A stretch of 32,838 nucleotides of DNA from Dunaliella salina (GCA_002284615.2 MU070054.1:37557-70394), one strand, 5' to 3'. Shown: positions 19,276-30,425, numbered from the stretch's first letter. Program-made: numbers and translations. Notes: generated from the sequence alone by a model not told the origin.

Positions 19276-19559
19276 GTGAGCACATGCAGCTCATTGCCAT
19301 CTGGAACATTGAGGGAAAGCAAAGTTTTTTCCATAATAATCCAAAATTGCTCAAGAATTCCCAGAACAACGTGAAATTCCCAGAAGGAATCGGTACTATA
19401 GAAGCAGTCAACAGTTTGCAGGAAACCAGAATACTCCCCTCTCTTTGTAAGCATAAAGGAAGAGGTGTGCACTCCTACATCATGACACACACAAGCTTTT
19501 CGAATGCTGCAGCCAACAAAACACCATTAGACCTAACATGCAACCATACCTGCAACCCT

Positions 19560-20110
19560 TACAACCAAAGATCCCAAACTGGCAACACTTAACATTTGCA
19601 AATGGCAGTGTCATAAACTCTGACAACTGGAAAATGCCGGCAGGTGCATCATTTCCATCCTGGAAGGCATCCGTTCTCTGAAACTATCACCTGCAAAGTA
19701 GACCCTAAGGGCCATGGACCCACTTACACAATTAACAGAGCAGAGCTCGCTGCAATTTTGGTGGCTCTACAGCAAGGGCACACTTCAATTGCAACTGACG
19801 GTTCTTCTGCACTGAACCAGATGAGAAACCATATACTAAAACCCACTTACCACGCACCATTACTCGAATAAATAATAATGCACCATTACTCAAATAAATA
19901 ATAACTCGCATTTGTGCATCAAAGGGTCCTGTACACTTTCATTAAGTAAAATCACACAGTGGCATCCTTGGTAATGAAGGCGCAGATGCTCTTGCATTTC
20001 AAGCAGCTATGTTGCCTAAAGAAGCTAACACCTCACTCAACCAGGCAGAAAACTCTTTCTCTCATCTCACCTGGCTCGCTGTACCTGTCACAGCAAGAAA
20101 CTCCCGTACG
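19560..20110 (+). pseudogene. Retroelement RNase H domain, decayed
   Basis: The blocks are FANGSVINSDNW (expected DGS with the first catalytic Asp), TINRAELAAILVAL (catalytic Glu), SIATDGSSALNQM (second Asp) and KSHSGILGNEGADALA (terminal motif). They lie in three frames, separated by stops, and the first Asp has become Asn. This matches RNase HI domains of plant and algal LINEs, which degrade RNA in RNA-DNA hybrids. Confidence 0.8.
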
Positions 20111-20379
20111 GAATATTGGCCTCTTTCAAACCTTGAAAACAAACTAAAACATGTAATGCATGAAAAGCGCAACTTGGGGACAGGAAGCCTTAGCACTTGT
20201 AGCTACAGAAATTGGCAAAACCTGCTGAGGACGACCAACACTCACCCCATTGCTTATTCCAAAAAAGTATCAATAATGCTTTCTGGCATATGAAAGCTGT
20301 GACCCTCAAAGAACAGACCAATGTCCTCAAGTATCGAAAAAACCTTATACAACGGCAAGCATACCAGACTCTTCAATAA

Positions 20380-20460
20380 CCACCCTGAACCCGTTCTCTG
20401 CCCTCTCTGTGGTGCATCTGACAGCACTTTTCATACCCTACTTAGATGCATGCACCCACT
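20380..20460 (+). pseudogene. zf-RVT-like zinc ribbon of the retroelement
   Basis: EPVLCPLCGASDSTFHTLLR, then CMHP, carries the C-x2-C...H-x4-C pattern found downstream of RNase H in plant-type LINEs. The segment continues in frame into RHHQTLSICGRALSKGNYGP, which is repeated on the minus strand at 24315-24420. Confidence 0.8.
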
Positions 20461-21017
20461 ATTAAATAGGATGCACATAAACAGGCACCATCAAACACTC
20501 AGCATCTGTGGTAGAGCACTCAGCAAAGGAAACTATGGACCATACATTGTCACTATGGATGCATTCAACAGAGGCAGGCTATACTCCTTGGAGATGGAAA
20601 TTCCTGGTCATTTCCAACGAAACATTCCTCACTGGCTTCTCCCTTCTGGACTACTACCAAATAAACAACTCAGCCGCCCTGATAACATTATGTTCCTGCC
20701 CCTTGAAGGCAAATACACCACACATCACCCGCAGTTCATGAATTCCAGAGACAGAGATATCCACCTCATTGAGCTTGAATTTTGCTCTGACGCCAAGCCT
20801 GAACAGACTCTCCTCACTGCGTAAGATCAACACAAACACACTGTTGACAGCCTGCGCACAAAAAATCTGCGGGGCACACACCACAATAATAGAGTCACAT
20901 TACATACTGTACTGGTTGGAGTTGCTGGAACTATTTGTAATCCCTACACAATTGATCCCCTCTGCAAATTTGGCCCAACCAAAGACAAAGCCCATAGAAC
21001 TGCAAAAAAACAAGTAG

Positions 21018-22200
21018 GGTGTGATCCTTCGGATCACAAAAAAATGGGGGCGGAGCCCACGCTGCCCCCATAATTTTCCTTCTTTTCCATACTTCTAAAA
21101 GTCAAAATTTAATAGTTTGCATTATACTAAAAGTCAATCCGTCAATGACTAAAGTAGGCAATACATATTGAAAGAATTGAGAAGAGAGTTAAGGGAGCAT
21201 CCTGCAGCCGCAAGATTGTGCATGCAAACATAACACCATGGGCATTAGGGCAAGAGGATGTGAGCTACGGTGCATGAATATGCTTAATCATGCACCAGCC
21301 TCCANGTGTGCTGCCTCCACAGCACACAATACGCCCCCCCAGCGCAGGCTTTTANTCATGCCCACACCCTAGCGTTCTTGCCTTACTGCCAAATGATGGC
21401 AATTTGCACACATCAAAACTGCAGCTGCATTCAGCGGTCCCTTACCCTCCTAGCAAACTCCTCTTCCTCAATCAGAGTCACACCCAACCTCATAGCCATG
21501 TTCTCTTGCAATTCCTGTGCACNTGCTTGGCGCAGCTCCATGCGGTTGTTTAAGGCNACAATCTCTGGCTCAGCTGCATGTGCTGCTAATGCTGCTTCCT
21601 CTGCATGCTGTGTGGCATTTCCAGGCTCCACTAATTCTATCTGCTGAGCTGTCTCCCCTGCCTGCTGTATGCCTGCCTCCCCTCTCCTGCTGCCCAAGTA
21701 ATCAGGAGGCAGTGTTAGCACACCTGGTTCTCTAGAACACTCTCTTAGAACATGAGCTGCCAGCTGCCTTACCTTTCCCTTGCCCGCTGGCGCCTCGCAT
21801 CACGAGTACTGTCCAGAAGCTCTCTTCTGGCTGCAAGGGCCTGAAGTCGACTGTCGTCGGTTACACGCCTACCGCTCTCGACGGAAACGACGAATATCAG
21901 CACTAATAACGAAATATGCATTTTCAATATACACTTACACTAACACTTACACGATAGTAGTAAATGTTCAATTCGCATGTGGGGGATGGGGGGGGGATGG
22001 TCCAAATTTGGACCCAAGCAGCCCAGGGCAGCACTGGAATCAGCGCAAAATTAGCATTCCGGTGGTGCATCTCTTATGGCCTGGGGTGGCCTGGGTGGCT
22101 CAAAGCTCTATTCTTTCAGTGTTGACTGGCNTTGACTTACACAAACATATAGGGGACTACGCCCCGGGGGGGCTCCGCCCCCAAAAATTCACTATCACGC
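21018..22200. mobile_element. Element-like unit with inverted GGGGGCGGAGCCC ends
   Basis: TGGGGGCGGAGCCC at about 21046 recurs inverted at about 22172-22186, with poly-A/T alongside. A hairpin GTGATCCTTCGGATCAC lies just outside the left end. A minus-strand reading shows Arg/Glu/Ala-rich coding-like segments: LLDSTRDARRQRARE (about 21780-21835) and LRQA.AQELQENMAMRLG to EEEEFARR (about 21440-21720), each ending at a GTAAGG donor. Four single N bases lie within it. No superfamily can be assigned. Confidence 0.5.
21440..21835 (-). pseudogene. Unrecognised coding-like exons inside the element
   Basis: Two segments with donor-like ends (GCAAGGGAAAG|GTAAGG and GCTAGGAGG|GTAAGG) encode charged helical sequence. 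I do not recognise the family. The helical, Arg/Glu-rich character suggests a coiled coil, perhaps part of a transposon protein. Two N bases fall in the second segment. Confidence 0.35.
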
Positions 22201-22725
22201 TGTGAAGACCGTAACAAAACTCACAGCACAGACAAATGCCATCCATTTTCGCAACTGAAGCAATGGTATTTTTTGGGGGGTGCTACTGATTCGGTTGCTT
22301 GCAGGCTCCGGGATAAGGAGGACAGCAGCTGGACGGATGGCCGACAACCCGCTAGACACACATTAGCTTGGATGCCCCAAAGCTTGCTTTTGTTGGTGGG
22401 GCTTGCTGTTAGTTTAAGCGCTGACTGTCAGGTCTTTCCTTAATGCACGCTGGCTGTGTCCAGCGGAGACTTTTACTTTTTCACGCTATATCATCCATAT
22501 TGCAACTTTCCCCCCACACAATTCATTTCTACAAAGTCAAAGCCTTCTTTGGCATAACGGGCAACAAGGGGGCCGACGCCTGCGCTCGCACAGCACTCGT
22601 AAACACCATTGGCATTGTACTCCCGGGTGCCAGGGACCCATTCCACATTTTTTACTGGCTCTCCTTGAAGACCTCCGGCTGCGCGCCTCACTGTCCTGTA
22701 CATAGCCCCACCCGCAGCCCCCTCC
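22200..22725 (+). mobile_element. Retroelement tail and RNase H fragment
   Basis: 22200-22266 (CGCTGTGAAGACCGTAACAA...) matches the tails at 16319 and 22735 in opposite orientation. 22515-22670 encodes HFYKVKAFFGITGNKGADAC then ARTALVN, the C-terminal RNase H motif (usually KxHxGIxGNExAD). Confidence 0.7.
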
Positions 22726-22734
22726 CCCAAATCC

Positions 22735-23263
22735 TCATTGCTTATATTGCTGAATTGCTTGGCATTTTTGGTGTTGCTGATTTTTGTTAGGGACTTTACA
22801 GCGTGACAGTGAAGTCCTTTGGCAGTTTTTGTGGGCTTTGTCTTTGGTTAGGCCAACATTGATGCAGAGGGCGTCAATATTGTAGGGATTGAGGATTGTT
22901 CCAGCAACTCCAACTAGTATGGAGTGCAATGTGACTCTGTTATTGCGGTGTGTGCCCAAAGGAGCTTTTGTGTATAAGCTCTCAATGGCATTTTTGTGCT
23001 TATTTTGTGCAATGTGGAGTGTTTGTTCAGGTTTGGTATCGGAGCAAAATTTTATCTCAATGAGGTACCCCTGTCTCTGGGATTCATATTCTGTGGGTGA
23101 TGTGTGGAGTCTCTGCCTTCAAGGGGCAAGACAACAATGCCATCAGGACGACTGAGTTGTGTACTTGGTGGCTATCTGGATGGAAGCAGCCAACGTGGAA
23201 TCTTTCAATGGACAGTGTTTGGAATTTCCATCTCCAAGGAGCATAGCAATATTGCAAAGGATT
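22735..23263 (-). mobile_element. Retroelement C-terminal copy, minus, left part
   Basis: The minus frame reads APWRWKFQTLSIERFHVG, ALLSCPLKAETPHITH, NNRVTLHSILVGVAGTILNP and LTKDKAHKNCQ, collinear with 20580-21000 of the + copy. The 3' tail motif follows. The other half of this copy lies at 24315-24420. Confidence 0.82.
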
Positions 23264-24090
23264 GAGAAGTTCGTACATGAACATGGTCTGAGGAATAGGC
23301 CACACGCTCTGCTTTGGCTATCCAAGGTGTATGGTATTCCGGCTGGGATGTATGCATGTCAAGAATGGGGAACAGAGTATTTGCATGAAGGCAGTGAGTT
23401 CAAAAGACAATTGTAAAAAAGGCACATGTGAATGCTTAAATGTATTTTAGGTGTTAAGAACACTGCAACGAATTGGCTTGTACTGAGAGAGTGTGACCAA
23501 GATCCCCTGCAATTTAATCGGTTTAGAGCTCCGATTTTTTTTAACTACATGCTTGACTCAAGACATTACGTCAAGTGCTAAAAGCAGACTTACGCCTTGC
23601 TGTGAGGGATGAGACCTGCTGGTCTGCACATGGGGTGGTCGCAGCTTTAAAAGGCATGCACTCGGAGGATACTTTAAGCAGAAAATGCGGAGTGCTACTA
23701 AGCTTCCGATGCAGGATTTTTTAATGGGGAATTAAGGCATAGACAACACAAGGTCTGGAGGGAAGCAGAGATCCTCAATACCCGAGAGAAAAACAAGAAA
23801 GCAGTGACTTACCATCATTGGTGCGATGGGCCAGTACGTCCAACAGCACGTGCACCCTCGCGCATCACATCATATCTCATATTTATTCAAGGATCTGGGT
23901 AGAGAATTTATGAGGAACGTGAGCAGATTTAAGCTCCGTGCCTATTGCTTGAAGGTTGAATCATGTAAATGGCTGGGTGGTTCAAATACTTGTGATAAAT
24001 GTGAGTGTGCTGAAGTCCATGAAGAGAAACATGATCCCTTCTATTGCAACTGCATGGAGGTGTGTGAACGGCGCCAAAAGTAAAAAGACC
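23264..24090 (+). mobile_element. LINE fragment inserted in the minus copy
   Basis: It reads HALLWLSKVYGIPAGMYACQ, EWGTEYLHEGSEFKRQL, GVKNTATNWLVLRECDQDPL, KADLRLAVRDETCW and then the zinc finger CDKCECAEVHEEKHDPFYCN, in that order, with several stops and shifts. This is the region downstream of the reverse transcriptase in another LINE family that I associate with chlorophyte genomes. It separates two halves of the minus-strand retroelement copy. Confidence 0.8.
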
Positions 24091-24314
24091 TAATTATTGA
24101 TTGTTCCGGCCATTGCATCCTTTTAGCGGACCCCGTCTTTCCTTTCTGTGCTCGCTTTCCTTATGACTTATCCTGAGATTGATGCTTTCTGAATCAAGAC
24201 TCGTACATATTTTTAAATTTTCTGTCAGATTTGGTTTCAATTTTGATGCTGGTTGAGAATGCTTCACCAGCAGCCGATCAGCCAGAGTCCCGGGCTGTAG
24301 GCCCCCCTTCCCTT

Positions 24315-24420
24315 GTAAACCCTCTGTATTGCATGCATCTATACAGATGATGTAAGGTCCTAAGTCTCCTTTGCTGCTTGCTTCGCCGCAGATGCTGAGT
24401 ACTTGATGGTGGCAATTCAT
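24315..24420 (-). mobile_element. Retroelement copy, minus, right part
   Basis: The minus frame CHHQVLSICGEASSKGDLGP, then YIICIDACN, matches RHHQTLSICGRALSKGNYGP, then YIVTMDAFN at 20480-20565. It would continue into 23263 if the + LINE were removed. Confidence 0.82.
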
Positions 24421-25110
<690 letters not shown>

Positions 25111-25122
25111 TCCTCCTCCTTA

Positions 25123-25212
25123 TCAGCCAGCCTTGCTCTTGCGCTCAGACTTCTTCCTGGCTTCCTCTTCCTCCTCCTCTTTTTTAGAAGCCAGGGACAG
25201 CAATTCAGATAC
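25123..25212 (-). CDS. LETM1: LETM1 terminal exon E
   Basis: The acceptor is TGTTTGCAG. The 29 codons VSELLSLASKKEEEEEEARK then KSERKSKAG are followed by TGA. HDIK|VSELLSLA reproduces the family's 'GKIRVEDLVKLA' junction. The acidic/basic tail resembles the plant LETM1 C-terminus. Confidence 0.9.
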   Translation of the reverse strand, partial: VSELLSLASKKEEEEEEARKKSERKSKAG

Positions 25213-26935
25213 CTGCAAACATCAGCAAAAATCATCGAACATCAGCAAATATCAGACATGAGCGGCTTGGACACCCGCAAACATCACATGGTGAGATGAA
25301 CGCCACAAGACCCCTGAATTCGATGCATGCAATCCATATGTATGCAGCTGTGTGACTCAGCCCTGCCCTGCCCTTCCTATAGGAAGCAGGCGGCTGTTCA
25401 CACCGGCAGAGAGGAGAGGCAACATTTAGGAGGATCGGGCAACCCACTTCTCCTCCTGTGGTTTTGCCCAGTGCAAGGCTGTTGTGAAATCACGAACGCC
25501 TCATGTGCCCACTCCTTGAGGAGACAACCAAGTTGCGAGCAACACTTTGGCTTAAGTGGATCAGCCTTCACTCACACTAGAAAGCTGGAAAACTCAGCAG
25601 CGAACGGAGTCACCCTCCCTTTATGCTCGGCAATCCTTTTGCCCAACATTGGTCCTGCTTTGACATTGTGGTAGAGGGGACTCATGGATCTTTTGAGCCA
25701 ATGTTTCTGCTTCTCTTAAATTCATTTAGGGAGAGTTTCTCTGCCTGCTTAGTTTTCTGTCTTCTTTTCTTTCATGCTATGGCAAGCACCTCAAGCATGC
25801 CAAAGAATGTGTCGAGACTGCTCCTCTTGAAAGATGTGCGAGGACGCAGCAGGATGAAAGGGCAATCCTTTCATCCAGAGGCAGCAGGATGAAATGGCAA
25901 CTCTTTCATCCAGAGGCAGCAGGATGACAGGGCAGTTCTTTCATCCAGAGGCCCTGAGCCAGACGCAATGACAATGCATTTGTTATGGGGCACTAAAAAG
26001 TGTTGTGCCGTAACTTCCTTGAGCAGTTGCAAGCCCTGGCTTGACACCTCGAGACGGAGGATAAGAGTGATGGTCCGTTTTCTTCATTTATGAGGAAAAT
26101 TCCATGGGGGGGGCGAAAGGCCCGAATTGCTAAAAAATGTTCTTTCCTGCCAATGCTTGCCAAATCTGACTGTGCCAAACCTTCAAATACCAATAAACAC
26201 TTTCACCAAAAAATGACGAAAATCGGTTAACCTTAGATCACTCTCCTGGCCTCAGATCACCCTAAAATGGCCCACAGCTCCATCCAAAGACCATTTTTCA
26301 CTTTCAAGATTTTGTATTTAAAACTGTTGCTAACATCCTATGCTAACATCCTGCATATTCAAAAGTGGGAATGAAGGAGGTCAAGTTTTGACCTTTTTGG
26401 CACCCTCCGTGCTCGATTTTCTCTAAGGGAAACGGCTGAAGTTCAGTACCTGATCAACCACTGGGCTTTATTTCACTCCATTTTTTGCAGTATTTTTTTG
26501 GTGCATGGACTCCAAATTACCAAAAAACAACCAATTTGGTGCAGTGGGTGGTCAGATATGGAGTTCTGGTGGTGAAAAATAGGGTTCACGCTGCGGCCAA
26601 TTTGGCAAGTTGCCACTAATTTGCAGGATTCAAGCTCAGGTGCGTTCGATAGACATTTCAGTCAGGGGCAACTTGCTCTGGGAACATTTCAAAAGTACTC
26701 CCAATGCAGGCATCTGTTGCCCCTCTCTGGGGAGATCTGGGAAATGTCTAATAAATATCTTTAAAAAATCATTTTCTATGATGCCCCCTCCTGCTGCAAA
26801 CCCTGTTTGGTCAGCATCATATTTCATCGCTGTTTGGAAAAAAACAACACTTTGCTCCACAAAACAAGCCCATCACATACGGGGCCTCATATTCTGACAC
26901 ACACGTACACGTACACGCGCGCGCGCGCACACGCG

Positions 26936-27011
<76 letters not shown>

Positions 27012-30000
27012 CTCTCGATCATCTCCAATGTCCACATTCCTGTTTGGGTGCTGTGCCACAGCCCTCTTTGTGGACACATGCAAGCCATGCTCTGAAGCTG
27101 TTGCCGTGCAAACCCCTGAGGGGCACTGAGCTTTGTTTTCCCGTGTACCTACCTTGATGTCGTGACCCTGTGCTGCAGCCCCCAACTTGCACAGCAGTGT
27201 ATTCAGGTCCTCCGAACTCAGCTGGTCACGCAGGCAGCTCACTGCCTTCTCCACCTCCTCTTTAGAGATCACGCCTGCGTGTCACATGGCAGCCGCATGC
27301 ATGCAAGCTCATGCCCCGCAGTTTCACAGCTTCTATGTAACAGTCGCGGCCAGTGACACTGCAACTCCAGAGATCACATGCAACTTCACGCCTGCGCGCA
27401 CTCAAGGGCCGCATGCAAGTTCATGCCCCGCTGTTGCGCAGCGACCATGCAACAATCATAGACATCAGTGGCCATGTGACTTCAGGGATCACAGCTGCGT
27501 GCACATGACAACTGCACGCATGCAAGTTTATGGCCCGCTGTTGCGCAGCAACCATGCAACAATTGGAGAGGTCAGTAAGCAACCATGCACCTCAAGGGAT
27601 CACACCTGCATGTACATGACAACCGCATGCATGCTCATGCCCCGCTGTTGCACAGTGGGTATCCATTGAAAGTTGAAAATATAATAAGAGATGATTGTAG
27701 TCCTCGGCGGCAGTTAAGCCCACCTGCCAGTGCCTTCTAAAAAAAGTGCCTCAACATAAGCTCAGCTTTGACACCATCACCTCGCTGCCTGCCCCTCTTG
27801 TTCCATGCGGAAATGTCAGAGTACTGCATTTGTGGGAAGGTACACCCTGTGGGATAACTGATACCCTGTTTCTCCACTGTCGCCTCGAGACATCCCCTGC
27901 CACTCACACATGCTTTACACTAGAAAATCCCACACACCACCAGAATGCTCTATTTGGTGCAAACCGTCACAAACACGTGCGCACACACAAACGCTTGCGC
28001 GCACCATCCTGGTCCTTGTCTAGAACATGCATGTTGGTCCCGATTTTGGATTCCACCGCATCCAGCTCCTTCTCGATGGAGGCCAGCATGCGAGTCACGC
28101 GGTCGTTCAAACCAGCAGCCGCAACCTGAGCAGCATGCCAACAAGAACGCTTGTAAAGGGGGCCATAATGGATGTGCAATTCACTTGCTGCATTTCTCAA
28201 AAGGTATAGTGTGGGGGTCACGCAGTTCGAGCCAGCAGCCGCAACCTGTGCAGCACGCCAACAAGGATGCATGCACAGGGTTTAGGGGCCATGAAAGGAC
28301 ACACAATTCATTGGCTGCACTTCCGCGAAGGGGTGGTGTAGGGGTCACGCAGTCCTTCAAAGCAGCAGCAACAACCTGAGCAGCACTAAAGGTAGTATGT
28401 GGGCAAGCAGTGCAGTGCGATCTTCCCCCAGGAGCTGCAACCTGAGCAGCAGCATGCCAACAAGGACGCTTGTACAGGGGGCCATGAAGGGATGCACAGT
28501 TCACTAGCTGCATTTCTGAAATGGGGTGGTGGAGGGGTCACGCGGTCATTGAAGCCAGCAGTAACAACCTTAGCAGCACACCAGGAAGTACGCGGGCAGC
28601 CAGTGCAGTGTGATCCTTTGGTCACAGAGGAGGTCCTGGTTTGAGGCTCAGGGTTTAGAGTTAGAGTTTAGCGTTTAGGGCAAGGGTTAGGGTTTAGCGT
28701 TTGGGGCAAGGATTAGGGGATTCCACCGCATCTGTCGTAAATGACCCGAAAAATCACACTGCACTCATTACCCACTACCGCGTGATCTGCATGCTGGCCA
28801 TGCCAGGAATAGAGACTGCAGCCTCCCTCACAGTGGCCAGCATGCGGATGATGCGGTCGTGGGTAAGCAGTGCAGCGTGAGCCTTTGGGTCATGTCAGAG
28901 AGTTGGGAGCACTGCCACAGCACATGCCTGCAACTGCCAGTGGAGCTGCATTCTGGTCACAGTCATAATGAGCAACCATAACAGGCTGAGTGAGAAGCAG
29001 GTGTGCACTTGAGTGTACATACATCCTCAAGTTCTGTGTGTATAGACTTCCTCGAGTCCCTTTGACGAGGACAGCCTGAGTAAGAATAAGGTGCAATTTT
29101 GTGGGCATGCACTTTCTCAAGCTTATTGTGTGTATGTACTTCCTCAAGTCCCTGGTCGACCCTGACAAGCACAGCCTGAGTAAGAGTAAGCAGGTGCAGT
29201 TGATGGGCAACCCCAAATCGCCATGAGCGACCACAGAAGTAGATGAGCGGCCTCAGAATTGCATGGCACGTGATGACATGCCAAGGATTGGGCCACAGTC
29301 ACCCCTATAACTGCTAAAAGGGCCTTTCATAGGTCTTGCATGTCCCCTGCCCCAACCCACTGTGACTTGTATAATGCGTGAAGGCTGCAATAAACAATGC
29401 TGATCCTACGCGCCCGTTCATTAGGATTACATTGAGGTGCACTGGGTTTGCAAGTGACTAGAAAGGGAGTGCCCTTTGTGCACCGTGCTTTGCAAGGCCC
29501 CTGGCTCAGGCGCCCTCCATCAGTGCAAACCTTTCAAATTCAGCAGCTCAACCCCAAGTAAACAGCCAAACAAACAAAAAAAAAGTATGCCGTCCTCGAG
29601 CCTAAGCTCATCACCCTGAACTGAAAAAGCATGCACACTCTGAAAGCAGTGCATTGGATCCGGTGCAGCAGTGCTGGGTGGTGGGATGGCTGGTACAGCT
29701 TAGTGTTCCTTCTCAATTCCGTGCAGATGAAAGTGGTTATTTGCTCACTGAGCTGTGAGCAGCCCAGTATGCAAAGCAATCATATTCAGCCGCACAGAAT
29801 GGGGAAGGGATGCCGCTGAGGGGATATACGAACAATGCTGTACGTGAAATATCACATCGGTGTCTCCGACACATATAAGCTCGTTTAGCAGCTCCTGAAG
29901 CTGGCAGCCACAGATTGCACACACGAACCATCAAAAAAATGTGTTGATCAGAAAGTACCAGTGCTGTGTTCTACAGGGCCTATTTCACCTGACTGAAGGT

Positions 30001-30352
30001 TCTTTTTTCCTCAGTATGGTGACTTGTATCACACTCCTTGCTCCACATCACAAGAGGACTGACTTGCTTTGCCATTTGTGAAGTAGGAAGGCAAGGATGT
30101 GAAGGCATATAGTAATGTCACAATGAAGGTACAGAACACTATGTAAGGAGACACGGGACATGGATGAATGCAGGTGCGCATGCAAAGCATGCAAGCAACC
30201 GCTCCAGCCAGCAGCTGCAAACAACACCTGCTTGAAAGTGTATATGCACTACAAGCACACAGACGGCACTGGGCTTCCCGCCTGACTCCTGCCCAGGTAC
30301 CACAATCTTTGGATGCTCCATGCGTCAGAGCGCGCGCACACCCGCGTACAAG

Positions 30353-30425
<73 letters not shown>

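Larger units (their letters stand above)
17700..21045 (+). mobile_element. Long decayed chlorophyte-type non-LTR retroelement copy
   Basis: Coding segments are in one direction and in family order but are broken by stops and shifts. They are: an N-terminal block NLWNHKKRLAEIHGPHAIHT (17815-17960), a PHD finger (about 18120-18305), a helical block MLHAFMTPKGKVQAF (18632-18845), a 'VFGA..FCHPPYDD' domain (18863-19275), RNase H (about 19560-20110), a zinc ribbon CPLCGASDSTFHTLLRC (20400-20455) and a C-terminal HLIELEFCSDAKPE domain to about 21010. The reverse transcriptase expected upstream is absent here, so the copy is 5'-truncated or rearranged. The 5' boundary is uncertain. Confidence 0.85.
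25213..27152. other. LETM1 intron between exons D and E
   Basis: It holds a retroelement UTR motif (25665-25785), a 35-bp palindromic triplicate (25846-25950), dispersed repeat copy 2 (26222-26580) and a CG/CA tract (26900-27008). The stretch 25290-25660 shows nothing recognisable. Confidence 0.65.

Noticed and set aside
27187..28379. Plus-strand ORFs over LETM1 exons C and D
   Set aside because: Antisense shadows of LETM1 exons and of the repeat arrays.
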